Assembly (NCBI RefSeq): GCF_002994045.1
Contig: NZ_MQUC01000003.1
Location: 62,001-126,000, forward strand
Direction: 5' to 3'
Source: Nonlabens agnitus
Lineage (GTDB): Bacteria; Bacteroidota; Bacteroidia; Flavobacteriales; Flavobacteriaceae
DNA length: 64,000 bases
Of this stretch, positions 1 through 8,667 are shown in pieces. Both the position numbers and the translations under genes were made by a program. The notes under the pieces were generated by a model. That model was not told where the DNA came from. It searched no databases and saw only the letters and a program-made list of their open reading frames with translations. Position 1 is the stretch's first letter, and each line of letters opens with the position of its first letter.

Positions 1-63
1 GAAGCCAGCTTGTTGATCATTACTTACGCTTTGGGCCATAGGGTCGTGTTGTTATGGAAATGA
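1..63 (+). CDS. C-terminal end of an unidentified protein (partial)
   Basis: Frame 1 is open from the window edge to a TGA at 61-63 and encodes a 20-residue tail ending in GHRVVLLWK. The other two plus frames stop sooner. The hydrophobic and basic composition fits a real C-terminus, but the stretch is too short to recognise a family. Confidence 0.35.
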   Translation, partial: EASLLIITYALGHRVVLLWK

Positions 64-283
64 ATTGATCTTCCCAAGATAAAATTTAATCACGCAATTT
101 ATATTATAAAGGTAATTTTAAATCATCTGCGCCGGTTATATGGATGAAAGTTAGATAGCAGTTCGCTTTCGCGAAAGCGAAATAATCCAACATCAAAGCT
201 AGAAAAGTAAGGCAAGGTTGCTCCAGGTCCGACTATAGGTGTTGGTTTTTAATCTATCTAATTGTTAGCATCCAATTAACGCA
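64..283. other. intergenic region upstream of the MarC gene
   Basis: This 220-base gap holds one full copy of the chromosomal palindrome at 162-181. No further gene, RNA gene or convincing terminator is visible. Confidence 0.5.
162..181. repeat. 20-bp chromosomal palindrome, full copy, intergenic
   Basis: Perfect 20-bp inverted repeat TTCGCTTTCGCGAAAGCGAA. It lies about 100 bases upstream of the MarC start and is one of only four intergenic copies. Confidence 0.95.
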
Positions 284-952
284 ATGCTAGTTGTCATGTT
301 TATGAATCAGATTATCTTTGCCGGCATTATGGGAGATTTTGTAATACTTGACGTCTGGGCATTTGCCATTAGTGTGTTCACTGGTTTGTTTGCGATCACA
401 AACCCTATTGCTAATGTGCCTGTTTTTTTAGGCTTGACTGAAGGTGCTGGCCGCGTAGAGAAACATAGGATCAACAAAAAGGCAACGTTCACAGCTTTCA
501 TGATCATCCTACTGTTTACGTTATTAGGTAAATTTATTTTTGACTTTTTTGGGATTACCATACCGGCATTTAAGATCACTGGTGGACTACTTATTTTTTA
601 TGCAGGTTTTAGAATGCTGCAATCCAAAAAGTCGAATTTAAAAACCTTGGAGCAAGTCGATGTAGATGAGAACATCGCGATATCACCACTTGCCATTCCA
701 TTGATTGCTGGTCCTGGTACCATTGTAACGACCATGAACTTTGTAACAGATGCCACTTATCTATATATAGGTATCGTCATTGCCATTGCTGCCTTGATTT
801 GCTGGATGAATTATTTGGCTTTTAATTACAGTACCTTCATTGTAGAGAAAATAGGAAACAATATCATTACTGTTATAGGTAAAATCATGGGATTGATTAT
901 CGCTATTATAGGAACAACTATGGTGGTGGATGGATTAAAGCTGGCTTTTTAA
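284..952 (+). CDS. MarC/YhgN family integral membrane protein
   Basis: This is a polytopic inner-membrane protein of the MarC (UPF0056) family. Members are usually 200-220 residues with six membrane segments, and their substrate is not established. The 222-residue product has hydrophobic segments at about 24-50, 68-90, 95-112, 132-155, 160-180 and 196-215. It carries the family's NP pair in the first segment (residues 40-41) and a GPGTI motif at 143-147. In-frame ATGs at 284, 296, 302 and 329 are all possible starts. The last (MGDFVILDVWAF) would align best with the usual MarC N-terminus, so the first 15 residues may not be translated. It appears to be a single gene on the plus strand. Confidence 0.85.
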   Translation: MLVVMFMNQIIFAGIMGDFVILDVWAFAISVFTGLFAITNPIANVPVFLGLTEGAGRVEKHRINKKATFTAFMIILLFTLLGKFIFDFFGITIPAFKITGGLLIFYAGFRMLQSKKSNLKTLEQVDVDENIAISPLAIPLIAGPGTIVTTMNFVTDATYLYIGIVIAIAALICWMNYLAFNYSTFIVEKIGNNIITVIGKIMGLIIAIIGTTMVVDGLKLAF

Positions 953-979
953 TATTAGACTAGTTTCTTTATACTTATC

Positions 980-1010
980 TTTAAGATTAATAATCAGATG
1001 ATTAGGTTTG
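980..1010 (+). promoter_or_regulatory. Bacteroidota-type promoter for the 1032 gene
   Basis: A TTTA at 980-983 is followed after 19 bases by TAGGTTTG at 1003-1010, matching the TTTG-N19-TANNTTTG pattern. It places transcription start near 1015, so ATG 1032 is the translation start rather than the TTG at 1008, which lies inside the promoter. Confidence 0.6.
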
Positions 1011-1031
1011 TTTGTAAGTATTGATAAAATC

Positions 1032-1430
1032 ATGAGGCCCATAAAATACATTGAACTAGGTTATGCTGAAATTTTCATTTTTCAGGATTATTTGATCAAT
1101 CAAATCAAGGATGGCGTGACCGTGAGCATGGAGCACGTTCATGTACTGCGCGATATTATTGAGGAAAACTTTGGAGATCGCGATCTAGTTTATATATCAA
1201 ATAGAGTAGGCTCTTACTCAGTTGATCCTTTGGTCTATCCACAGGTGACACTCATTGATAACTTGTTAGGTATGGCGATTATCACAGATAATGTTTTACA
1301 CGAGAAAAGCGTTCAATTTGAGCAGTTGTTTTATAAAAGAGAACTGAAAGTATTTAAGACCTTTGAAGATAGCATCGCATGGGCTGCTGGACTGGTTAGA
1401 AAAGCAAAAGAAGCCGCGCGGTTAGAATAA
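1032..1430 (+). CDS. hypothetical protein, possible STAS/SpoIIAA-like fold
   Basis: This soluble protein of about 132 residues has no signal peptide or membrane segment. The pattern GYAEIFIFQDYLINQIKDG, then YISNR, then SYSVDPLVY resembles a small flavobacterial family that I associate with SpoIIAA/STAS-like folds. That assignment rests on recollection of the pattern, not on a catalytic motif. The start was moved to ATG 1032 because the promoter -7 box covers the longer frame's first codon. An intrinsic terminator follows the stop at once, so the gene is probably monocistronic. Confidence 0.6.
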   Translation: MRPIKYIELGYAEIFIFQDYLINQIKDGVTVSMEHVHVLRDIIEENFGDRDLVYISNRVGSYSVDPLVYPQVTLIDNLLGMAIITDNVLHEKSVQFEQLFYKRELKVFKTFEDSIAWAAGLVRKAKEAARLE

Positions 1431-1459
1431 GAGAACTTCTATCGACGCTATAAAAAATA

Positions 1460-1496
1460 AAAAAACCGCTATTCATCATAAGAATAGCGGTTTTTT
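1460..1496. terminator. bidirectional intrinsic terminator
   Basis: A stem AACCGCTATTC / GAATAGCGGTT with a 7-base loop is flanked by an A-run on the left and a T-run on the right. It can stop the plus-strand gene ending at 1430 and the minus-strand gene ending at 1514. Confidence 0.9.
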
Positions 1497-1513
1497 AGTG
1501 GATTACTTTTCTG

Positions 1514-4500
1514 TCAATCCTCTTTTTCTACCACCAGATAATCCAGTTTCAAAGCGTTGAATTTACTGTTGAATTCCTTGATGTCACTATCCAAAACCTC
1601 GTTGAATTTATTCAATTCAGCTTCAATTTGAGCACTAAGCTCGTTTTTCACGGCAATGTCTTGTGCTGTTGGTGCAAAATCGCCCATGGTGACCAACGCA
1701 TTAAGGTGAGCCAGTTTGTTGGTCAATTTGATAGGGAAGTTTAAAGGATCTTGACCACTGCGGTTTTGTGTTTGATACAATGCCTTTTCAACTTCTTCAA
1801 ATTTTGTTTTCATAGAATCGGCTAGTGTGACCATTTCTTTGATTCCTTCAACATCTCTATCGCCATAGACCGTCTTGAACGCAGATAGTTTTTTATTAAA
1901 GTCTCTAATATTCTTGATGGATTTGTGAGCCTTATCTACCGTTTCATTGACCTCACTTACAAATTCAAATTGGGCCTTCATGTCTGCAACGGTAGCCTCG
2001 CTAATTGGAGTGCGCTTGATAACGATAGGTTGCGTTTGTGTTTCACCGTTGACTTCAAGTTGCACGGTATAGTTTCCGGGTACGGCTTTGGGTCCTGAAA
2101 GATCTGCCCACCATAGGATCATGCCGTCCAACTCTTCCGCACCGTCGTATTGAGTGTCCCAATTAAAGGCATTGGCGCCGGTTTCTGGTTTCAGCTTATT
2201 CTTTTTGGAATAGGTTGCATATTCTTTGATCAGCTTTTTATTAGCATCCATAAAACGTAAAGCAACACTGTCTTTCTCCTTGAACTCAGGCAGATAATAA
2301 TGTATTTGTACGCCAGCAGGATGATTGGTTCCAGCGGTCAATGAGCTGCGACCACCACGACCGTCCATACGGTAGGATTCTTTAGGTTTGAATAGCTTTA
2401 CTTTTTCAGGAAGGCTTGAGGTATTACGCTTTCGCGAAAGCGGACTCATTTCCAAACCTTGACGCACCATGGAAAGATCATCATGAATCCACAAGCTGCG
2501 ACCTTGTGTGGCGATAATCAGGTTGTCGTCTTTAACGGCAAGATCTGTAACAGGTACGATAGGTAAATTCATTTGAAAGGATTTCCAGGTGTTACCATCA
2601 TCGCCGCTTATGTACAAGCCTGTTTCAGTTCCTGCATATAACAGTCCTTTTTGTTCCTTGTCTTCTCGTACGACTCGTGTAAAATGCTCTGCAGGAATAC
2701 CGCTGGTAATTTTTTTCCATGATTTCCCATAGTCCTCGGTTTTATATAAATAGGGCTCAAAGTCTCCCAACTTATATCTGGTAGCAGCGATGTAACAAAC
2801 CGCAGGGTCAAAAGAACTAGGCTCTATGCTATTGATTTGAGCCCATTCTGGTAGATTTTTAGGGGTGATGTTGCTCCAGTTTTTACCACCATCCTTGGAC
2901 AAGTGCACTAGGCCATCATCACTTCCTACCCAAAGTTCTCCTTGGTTGATGGGAGATTCCGCTGCGGCAAAAATCGTACAGTAGTATTCCACACTGGTAT
3001 TATCCTGCGTGATAGGTCCACCGCTGGAAACCAGTTTAGTAGGGTCATTTCTCGTCAAATCTGGCGAAATGGTTTCCCAGCTTTGGCCTTCATTACTGGT
3101 GACATGAACATTATTGGAGAATGCATACAATTTATTGTCACCGTGCTTGGAAATGAAGATGGGGAAATTCCATTGGAAACGGTATTTCATGTCTTCGGCA
3201 CCATGACCCATAGGGTTGTCTGGCCAGACGTTGATACCACGCTGTGACTTGGTAGCGTGATTGAATCGGGTTAGGAAACCGCCATAACTACCACCATACA
3301 CAATGTCATTGTTATTAGGATCTACTGCAATATGCGCGCTCTCGCCACCTGCGGTTCCTTCCCAATCGGTTTCTGTAATGGAGCCACCAGTGGTGCGATG
3401 TGGTATTCTAATCGTACCATTATCCTGTTGTGCCACATAAATTCTATAAGGGAACGAATTATCTGTGGTCACTCTATAGTACTGTGCGGTTGGCTGGTTG
3501 TGGTATGTAGACCAGGTCTCGCCGCCATCATAAGTGACCTGTGCGCCACCATCGTCACCCATGATCATACGTTGTGGATCTTCAGGTGCGATCCATAAGT
3601 CATGATGATCGCCGTGTGGCGCTCTACCGCTGGTAAAATTGCGGCCGCCATCAGTACTTTTATGGTAGGAAACGTTCACGACATAGACCGCATCTTCATC
3701 TTGAGTATCAGCATAGATTCTTGTGTAGTACCAGGCACGTTGTCTTAAGCTGCGATCGTCGTTCGTTTTAGTCCAGGTGAGTCCGGCATCATTACTTCTA
3801 TAAACACCACCTTGATCCTTATTCTCTACAATAGCATAAAGACGGTCAGAATTCACGGCAGAAACAGTGATTCCCATGATTCCTAAGGTGCCTTTTGCAA
3901 AGCCTTCATTTTTGGAGATTTCTGTCCAGGTTTCTCCATAGTCTGTACTTTTCCATAGCGCACTGCCATCGCCACCACTACTCAAACTATAAGGCGTGCG
4001 TTGGACTCTCCAGGTAGATGCGTATAAATTACGGGCATTACTAGGGTCGATAATCAAATCTACCGCACCAGCAAGGTCGTTGGTATACAAGGTTTTTTTC
4101 CAGGTCTTCCCACCATCAGTGGATTTATACACACCACGATCAGTAGATTCCTTATAGATATTTCCCAGCACTGCTGCATATACGATGTCAGGATTATCTG
4201 GATCAATCGCAATTCGTGGTACGTGACGACTTTCAGGCAATCCAGCTTGAGTCCAGCTTTTCCCAGCATCAACAGATTTCCAGATACCGTAACCACTGGA
4301 GACATTACCGCGCACCGTTTTCTCGCCGCCGCCTACATATATCACATTGTGATCACTGGGCGCCACACTTACTGCACCTATACTACCGCCAAAATATCCA
4401 TCAGATATATTGCTCCACGTGCGACCACCATCAGTAGTTTTCCACACGCCGCCGCCAGTACCTCCAAAGTAAAAAAGGTTGGGTTTTCCAGGAACACCAG

Positions 4501-4657
4501 TTACCGCTGCACTACGTCCACCACGAAATGGCCCTAACAGACGAAACTCCTGGGATTCATAATATTTTTGAGCCTCTGGTGGGTCAGGTAATTGTTGGGA
4601 GTTCGCTTTCGCAAAAGCGAAATAACAAAGGACAGCAAATGCATAATATATCTTCAT
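1514..4657 (-). CDS. secreted sortilin/VPS10-like BNR beta-propeller protein
   Basis: This 1047-residue exported protein has a signal peptide at residues 1-20 whose end (FAFAKANS) is encoded by a chromosomal palindrome. Residues 40-730 contain many Asp-box signatures of the form S-TDGG-TW (for example KTTDGGRTW and KSTDGGKTW), as in sortilin-type ten-bladed propellers and BNR glycosidase-like proteins. The last 280 residues hold a beta domain and then a charged helical segment (about 900-1040). Large proteins of this architecture are common in Flavobacteriia, but their substrate is unknown. The N-terminal fold suggests binding of glycans or peptides. There is no type IX secretion C-terminal domain, so it is probably periplasmic or anchored some other way. 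A second palindrome copy encodes LSRKR near residue 740. Confidence 0.85.
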   Translation of the reverse strand: MKIYYAFAVLCYFAFAKANSQQLPDPPEAQKYYESQEFRLLGPFRGGRSAAVTGVPGKPNLFYFGGTGGGVWKTTDGGRTWSNISDGYFGGSIGAVSVAPSDHNVIYVGGGEKTVRGNVSSGYGIWKSVDAGKSWTQAGLPESRHVPRIAIDPDNPDIVYAAVLGNIYKESTDRGVYKSTDGGKTWKKTLYTNDLAGAVDLIIDPSNARNLYASTWRVQRTPYSLSSGGDGSALWKSTDYGETWTEISKNEGFAKGTLGIMGITVSAVNSDRLYAIVENKDQGGVYRSNDAGLTWTKTNDDRSLRQRAWYYTRIYADTQDEDAVYVVNVSYHKSTDGGRNFTSGRAPHGDHHDLWIAPEDPQRMIMGDDGGAQVTYDGGETWSTYHNQPTAQYYRVTTDNSFPYRIYVAQQDNGTIRIPHRTTGGSITETDWEGTAGGESAHIAVDPNNNDIVYGGSYGGFLTRFNHATKSQRGINVWPDNPMGHGAEDMKYRFQWNFPIFISKHGDNKLYAFSNNVHVTSNEGQSWETISPDLTRNDPTKLVSSGGPITQDNTSVEYYCTIFAAAESPINQGELWVGSDDGLVHLSKDGGKNWSNITPKNLPEWAQINSIEPSSFDPAVCYIAATRYKLGDFEPYLYKTEDYGKSWKKITSGIPAEHFTRVVREDKEQKGLLYAGTETGLYISGDDGNTWKSFQMNLPIVPVTDLAVKDDNLIIATQGRSLWIHDDLSMVRQGLEMSPLSRKRNTSSLPEKVKLFKPKESYRMDGRGGRSSLTAGTNHPAGVQIHYYLPEFKEKDSVALRFMDANKKLIKEYATYSKKNKLKPETGANAFNWDTQYDGAEELDGMILWWADLSGPKAVPGNYTVQLEVNGETQTQPIVIKRTPISEATVADMKAQFEFVSEVNETVDKAHKSIKNIRDFNKKLSAFKTVYGDRDVEGIKEMVTLADSMKTKFEEVEKALYQTQNRSGQDPLNFPIKLTNKLAHLNALVTMGDFAPTAQDIAVKNELSAQIEAELNKFNEVLDSDIKEFNSKFNALKLDYLVVEKED
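2427..2442. repeat. chromosomal palindrome core inside the propeller gene
   Basis: Exact 16-bp core CGCTTTCGCGAAAGCG, read in the phase that gives LSRKR between the propeller and the C-terminal domain, a plausible linker. Confidence 0.95.
4602..4621. repeat. chromosomal palindrome, one mismatch, in a signal peptide
   Basis: TTCGCTTTCGCAAAAGCGAA differs from the consensus by one base. It encodes FAFAKA, the end of the propeller protein's signal peptide. Confidence 0.85.
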
Positions 4658-4756
4658 GAATTCAAAATTTGAAATCTAAAGATAGCAAACAAGCGACAAA
4701 TTGCGGAACTGCATCCAACTTCATAAACCAATACCGAAGCGTACGGAAAACAAACA

Positions 4757-4783
4757 CGGTCAGTTTCTTACAAACTGACCGTA
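4757..4783 (-). terminator. strong hairpin, probable terminator for decayed upstream genes
   Basis: An 11-bp stem ACGGTCAGTTT / AAACTGACCGT with a 5-base loop is followed on the minus strand by a T-rich stretch. No intact gene lies upstream of it now, so it may be a relic of the degraded segment at 4784-5352. Confidence 0.6.
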
Positions 4784-5258
4784 TTGTGAACTTTAAGAAA
4801 GTCTTGAACTAGTTTTTCTGCGCATACTGCACTTGGCCATTGGCCTCTTTTTTCCTTAGGAAAAAAACTAGATTCGCAGCGTCTGGAACCACATCGCTGC
4901 AACACACGATCAAGCTGCATTGTTATGCATTTTCTACCGCGTGCGTGATAGCAGGCGATGGAGATCGACCTTATTCCCACTAACATGATTTTCTTTCATA
5001 GAATTGACCATGTAAGGAAAGTCCATGTCATCAAGGTATTTTAAACCGATTTCTTATGAATGATGATCTTAGCATTTGGCAACCTTGTTTTCACACAGGC
5101 CAATTCTACTCTTGCAATGCTGGTCCTGCTGGTGACGATAGTTTGTATCCTTTATTATTTGACCTCATAAACCAGTTGACATAAGGAGTATTTAGATAGT
5201 ATACTTCAGGATCTGCAAAAACTATCTGCCTATTTTACCATAGAACCGATGTTAGGTC
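4784..5258 (-). pseudogene. degraded coding segments, family unknown
   Basis: No intact gene is visible here. Short minus-strand stretches look protein-like but are broken by stops and frame changes. One at about 5106-5224 reads VYYLNTPYVNWFMRSNNKGY. Another at about 4890-5035 begins DMDFPYMVNSMKENHVSG. A 72-codon frame (4768-4986) runs into the terminator hairpin but has an unusual Cys/Arg-rich composition. I read this as gene debris rather than genes and do not recognise the source. Confidence 0.4.
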
Positions 5259-5352
5259 TCAATCGATCGGCTTAACACTGTACTCCATTTTTTGAATTTC
5301 TGGATCCAGATCATAGTCTTGTACATTTATCAGGGCTTCGCAAATAGGTACG
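5259..5352 (-). pseudogene. C-terminal remnant of a second, unidentified gene
   Basis: In a frame different from the asparaginase fragment, the minus strand is open from about 5405 to a TGA at 5259-5261. It encodes a plausible C-terminal tail (TDVPICEALINVQDYDLDPE, then IQKMEYSVKPID). Its overlap with the asparaginase fragment near 5353-5405 suggests that a deletion joined two unrelated genes there. Confidence 0.35.
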
Positions 5353-5709
5353 TCAGTCTTTGCGGTATGGATTATTCTTATCAGATCTAAGCGAGTTTTT
5401 AATACTTGTGATGAGTGATACAGCACCTGTATTCAAATCCTTGCCGTCCATAATGGCAGCATTAATCTCGTGAGTTCCTTGAGCTGTAAAAACGCTGCCT
5501 TTTCCCGCGTTGAAAAGAGCTGAATCCTCCATACTTCTTACCGCAGCAGCTAATGCATCTACTGCCGTGCCGCCATTTTCAGGAATCGCAGTTCCCTGAT
5601 CTAGGGCGATGCTTAGAGCCTGTTTGTATGCAGTCTCCTTTTCGGCAGTCATGTGCTGTTTAAGAAGCGTTCCCGCACCACCATGAATGGCAATCGTATA
5701 GCCTTTCAT
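5353..5709 (-). pseudogene. truncated isoaspartyl peptidase/L-asparaginase (N-terminal third)
   Basis: The first about 105 residues match the N-terminus of plant-type (Ntn-hydrolase) asparaginases: AIHGGAGT near residue 7, then the region GGTAVDALAAAVRSMEDSAL, FNAGKGSVF, and INAAIMDG. The family is normally about 300 residues or more and needs an autocatalytic Thr (GTVGAVALD region) that is absent here. Similarity ends at TSIKN, followed by 13 unrelated residues and a stop. It is therefore a remnant without the nucleophile and almost certainly inactive. The break lies near 5400. Confidence 0.8.
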
Positions 5710-5850
5710 AGTTATGGAACTTACAGGAGTTGGTGATTCTTTGCAAAAAAAGATGTGGTAAAGACTTTGATTTTATGATCGCTTTTGTAGGGCTAGAACG
5801 TTCGTAACGCGTTGCCATATAGATGTGAAAAAGGTACCTATGCTATTGTC

Positions 5851-6693
5851 TTATGACACTGACTTTTCCTTTCTAAATTGAAGAGGTGACTTACCGGTTT
5901 GTTTTTTAAAAAATTTGGAAAAATGGCTGGGTTCTTTGTATCCCAACTCGTAGGCAATCTCCTCAGCCGTTTGATCTGAAAATTGGAGTAATCGTTTTGC
6001 CTCTAGAGTAATTCTATCGTTGATGATCTTAAGCGGAGAATGAATGTCGTGTTTTTTGAAAAAGTTGGAGAGTGTTTTGGGTGACTTGAACAACAAATCT
6101 GCATAGTCAACCACTTGATGATGTTGCTTGAAATGTTGCTCCACTAGAATGTTGAATTTCCTGATCAGGTCCACTTGTTTGATGGACATGTTTTGAATGT
6201 GTTCATCTTTTTTGATCAGTCGTGTACAGGTTATGAGTAGTCTTTTAAGTAAGGTGCGCAACATCTCACCTTGAATATGGTCCCTATTCTCAAACTCTTC
6301 TCGGAAGATCAAAAACATGGCTTCCATCGTGGTTTTTTCCTTATCGCCTAATTGGATTACTGGTGCACTGGAAGATCCATAAAACAGCAAGCCCATACAG
6401 GAAACCTCGTTATCATGATCTCTAATGCAGTAAAATTCTCGGTTAAAAAGAAATGCCTTTAATGAGTTGTCTTTTTCCTGGACTTCTATTTTATTATTGG
6501 GCGTGCAAAATAAAATTTGATTTTCTTGAAGTGTGATGTGATACCCATCAACGACGAGTGGCTGCTCACCGTGATGGCACCATACAATCTTATAAAGATC
6601 ATCAAGATCTAGAAGGTCTAGCGATGACCTATTTTGAAAGCTGGTAAGTACGAAGAGACTGTCATCCTTATCGTCACGAAATTCATGTTTCAT
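5851..6693 (-). CDS. AraC/XylS-family transcriptional regulator
   Basis: This 280-residue DNA-binding regulator has an N-terminal cupin-like sensing half (about 1-150) and a C-terminal double helix-turn-helix at about 180-276. The second HTH is clear (QTAEEIAYELGYKEPSHFSK, then FFKKQTGKSPLQFRK), the hallmark of AraC proteins. The N-terminal region has the beta-rich pattern of ligand-binding AraC regulators, but the ligand cannot be read. It lies 41 bases downstream of the rhodanese gene in the same direction, so the two may be cotranscribed. The gene fragment at 5353 lies downstream. Confidence 0.88.
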   Translation of the reverse strand: MKHEFRDDKDDSLFVLTSFQNRSSLDLLDLDDLYKIVWCHHGEQPLVVDGYHITLQENQILFCTPNNKIEVQEKDNSLKAFLFNREFYCIRDHDNEVSCMGLLFYGSSSAPVIQLGDKEKTTMEAMFLIFREEFENRDHIQGEMLRTLLKRLLITCTRLIKKDEHIQNMSIKQVDLIRKFNILVEQHFKQHHQVVDYADLLFKSPKTLSNFFKKHDIHSPLKIINDRITLEAKRLLQFSDQTAEEIAYELGYKEPSHFSKFFKKQTGKSPLQFRKEKSVS

Positions 6694-6734
6694 GTCCTAA
6701 AAGTAGCCAATTGTCAATCAAAAATAAAAGTCGG

Positions 6735-7031
6735 CTACGTGAGCTTTTTTATGGATTTAATACTGCGACCATCGATAACTCTAAATCCACGGGACTTAAG
6801 TTTTGCGGCAGCAATGGTGCTGCGACCACCCATAGCGCAGTAAACAACGATGGGTTTGTCTTTGTCCAATTGATCCATCTTTTCATCAAGAGATTGTAAA
6901 GGAATATTGACTGATTTTGAAATGTGTCCAGAATTATATTCTGAAGCAAATCGTACATCTAATAAAGTAGCTCCTTCTTGCAGGTATTTCTTGATTTGTG
7001 AAGTCTTGTTTTTTCTCAGTAAGTTAAACAT
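6735..7031 (-). CDS. rhodanese-like domain protein
   Basis: This single rhodanese domain of 98 residues carries the motifs LLDVR (about 23-27), HISKSVNIPL, and the active-site loop VVYCAMGGRS with Cys65 as the sulfur-accepting residue. Small single-domain rhodaneses move sulfane sulfur between proteins or act in thiol detoxification. There is no signal peptide, so it is cytoplasmic. It is transcribed towards the AraC gene and away from the secreted-protein cluster that starts at 7141. Confidence 0.88.
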   Translation of the reverse strand: MFNLLRKNKTSQIKKYLQEGATLLDVRFASEYNSGHISKSVNIPLQSLDEKMDQLDKDKPIVVYCAMGGRSTIAAAKLKSRGFRVIDGRSIKSIKKLT

Positions 7032-7058
7032 GAGGTGTCTTGAAGCTTAAAAATGATT

Positions 7059-7074
7059 AGGGCAATTGCCTTAT
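7059..7074. promoter_or_regulatory. candidate operator palindrome upstream of the 7141 lipoprotein
   Basis: AGGGCAATTGCCTTAT is a near-perfect inverted repeat around AATT, 67 bases before the start codon. Related sites precede the genes at 9196 and 12373 at similar distances. Confidence 0.55.
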
Positions 7075-7140
7075 GGTATCTGTTTTTGTTTTGTCGAATC
7101 TTTGGATCAACATAACGTTTCACTTAAAAAATCTGTCAAA

Positions 7141-7527
7141 ATGAAAATGATATTTCTTCTACTTACCATCGCCATTCTTACGATTTCTTGCCACAGCTAT
7201 GGCGACCGTGTGGCCACTGGTGGTGTTGAGGTGTACTACAATGATCCAGAAATAAAGGAACAGGCCACACAATTTTCCATGCTTATGGACAGCCTAGAAT
7301 ATGGACAAGATGGAATGGTGAGTTTCCAATTGGTCAAAGATTCCATCATCAATGTCAATATGGTGACCCAAGATCAGTATTATACTGACAAGAGTATGGA
7401 TTATGCTTTGAATGAGATAAGCTTGCTATTAAGTCAGGATATCTTTAAAGGTGAGCGAGTTCAATTACATTTAAGTGACAACACTTTCAATAGGGTTAGA
7501 TCCCTGGGAGTTTATGGCAACGAGTAG
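7141..7527 (+). CDS. small lipoprotein, function unknown
   Basis: The product is about 128 residues with a lipoprotein signal peptide (hydrophobic 3-14, lipobox TISC with Cys17). The upstream in-frame ATG at 7066 would add 25 residues before a classical signal peptide and overlaps the operator region, so ATG 7141 is preferred. The mature part is acidic, with no motif that I recognise. A membrane protein gene follows after 3 bases, so the two are probably cotranscribed as the first unit of the secreted-protein cluster. Confidence 0.75.
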   Translation: MKMIFLLLTIAILTISCHSYGDRVATGGVEVYYNDPEIKEQATQFSMLMDSLEYGQDGMVSFQLVKDSIINVNMVTQDQYYTDKSMDYALNEISLLLSQDIFKGERVQLHLSDNTFNRVRSLGVYGNE

Positions 7528-7530
7528 GTC

Positions 7531-7875
7531 ATGGGAATGTGGTCCTACACTATAGCTATCTTTTTAGCAGCACTCGCGGCAATTCTCATCGCGTGGATCT
7601 TTACTAAAAATAAAGACGATAAAACCAGATACTACGCGCTTGCCATTCCTTGTATGATATGTGCGGTTTGGGCACTGGTTTTTTGCTGGACCTGGTTCTA
7701 TTATTTCAATATTTTTCTGGCATTACCGGCACTATTGATCTCCGTCATCTTGTTCTATTTTGTTAGAAAACTAGGTTCTAAAGAACGACTGACTAAGATC
7801 ATTCTCTGGAATTATGCGCTTCTGTTGCTATTGACAGTGACTTCTGCCATTTTCTTTGAGGTGTTTCACTGGTAA
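7531..7875 (+). CDS. small polytopic membrane protein (four segments)
   Basis: This protein of 114 residues has four hydrophobic segments (about 4-23, 35-55, 57-76 and 86-110). It shares the string ALAIP and the segment layout WFYY-N-FLALPAL with the frame-disrupted gene at 11948, so the two are paralogues. The family is unknown to me. It starts 3 bases after the preceding lipoprotein gene. Confidence 0.72.
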   Translation: MGMWSYTIAIFLAALAAILIAWIFTKNKDDKTRYYALAIPCMICAVWALVFCWTWFYYFNIFLALPALLISVILFYFVRKLGSKERLTKIILWNYALLLLLTVTSAIFFEVFHW

Positions 7876-7882
7876 TATTTAG

Positions 7883-7921
7883 TTCGCTTTCCTGCCTGCC
7901 GGCAGGCACGGCGCGAAAGTG
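7883..7921. repeat. composite palindrome: chromosomal palindrome split by a GC-rich palindrome
   Basis: The left arm TTCGCTTTC (7883-7891) and right arm CGCGAAAGTG (7912-7921) are separated by CTGCCTGCCGGCAGGCACGG, itself palindromic around CCGG. It lies between the membrane-protein gene and the YD-repeat gene. Two other composites occur at 18492 and 18734. Confidence 0.8.
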
Positions 7922-7971
7922 TTACACTCCACATACTTCATTTCTCCCATTAATCTTTTAAATCAACTCTC

Positions 7972-8667
7972 ATGAAATCATTGATGATCCTCTTTTTACT
8001 CTTCTTGGGCCTGTCGATTCAAGCGCAAGACAAATCTGTGGCGCCTGTAAATCCAGTTGCGCTCAAATATAAAGCCACGCATCATGGCTATTTGGGTCCC
8101 GTGAAAACCGTAGACCAATTTGAATTTGACCGTCAAGGCCGGCTGGTCACTGAGACCGGAGACAGTCCCAAAACATTCAAATATCTCAAGGATGCCATCC
8201 TTGTGGAACAATTTGGACAAGTCTTTACCTACAAACTCAATGAAAAGAATCAAATTACAGGCTACACCGTTGCCAGCAGTGACGATACTGGCAGTTATAC
8301 CTATGATGACAACGGTAATCTAATTGAGGAAATCACTACCAGCGATGGTGACATAAGCCGATTGACCTACACCTATGACGATCAAAATCGGTTGATCTCT
8401 ACGACCGACTGGCAAGATGATCAGGCTTACACTACCAACTATTCCTATAATGGTACGCCCGAAAACCTGATGATACGCCAGACTAGGGAATTTGATAGAA
8501 CCGCAACGGTAGACTTTGTTTACAACAATGGCGTGATGGTCAATTACATTTTTATGGGCGCCGATAATTATGAAGACGTGGTTCTGGACGATTATGGCAA
8601 TATTATCAGCTTCTACAGCCCAGCCTACGATACTACCCAAGAATACGTCATCACATATTATCAATGA
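7972..8667 (+). CDS. secreted YD/RHS-like repeat protein
   Basis: This 231-residue exported protein has a Sec signal peptide (1-19, ending IQAQ). The mature part holds degenerate YD repeats of the RHS type, clearest at SYTYDDNGNLIEE (108-120) and YTYDDQNRLIST (133-144). A shared lead-in follows the signal peptide (APVNPVALKY, then LGPVKTVDQF), and related lead-ins occur in the proteins at 12373 and 10092. No toxin, protease or adhesin module follows the repeats and the protein is far too short for a canonical Rhs toxin, so the role is unknown. The stop overlaps the next start by four bases (ATGA), indicating translational coupling. Confidence 0.8.
   Translation: MKSLMILFLLFLGLSIQAQDKSVAPVNPVALKYKATHHGYLGPVKTVDQFEFDRQGRLVTETGDSPKTFKYLKDAILVEQFGQVFTYKLNEKNQITGYTVASSDDTGSYTYDDNGNLIEEITTSDGDISRLTYTYDDQNRLISTTDWQDDQAYTTNYSYNGTPENLMIRQTREFDRTATVDFVYNNGVMVNYIFMGADNYEDVVLDDYGNIISFYSPAYDTTQEYVITYYQ

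Noticed and set aside
1514..4657. Type IX secretion cargo
   Set aside because: The propeller protein ends in a charged helical segment (VVEKED) without the conserved C-terminal sorting domain.
4768..4986. A 72-codon gene
   Set aside because: Its Cys/Arg-rich composition, position in decayed DNA and stop inside a hairpin fit a chance frame.
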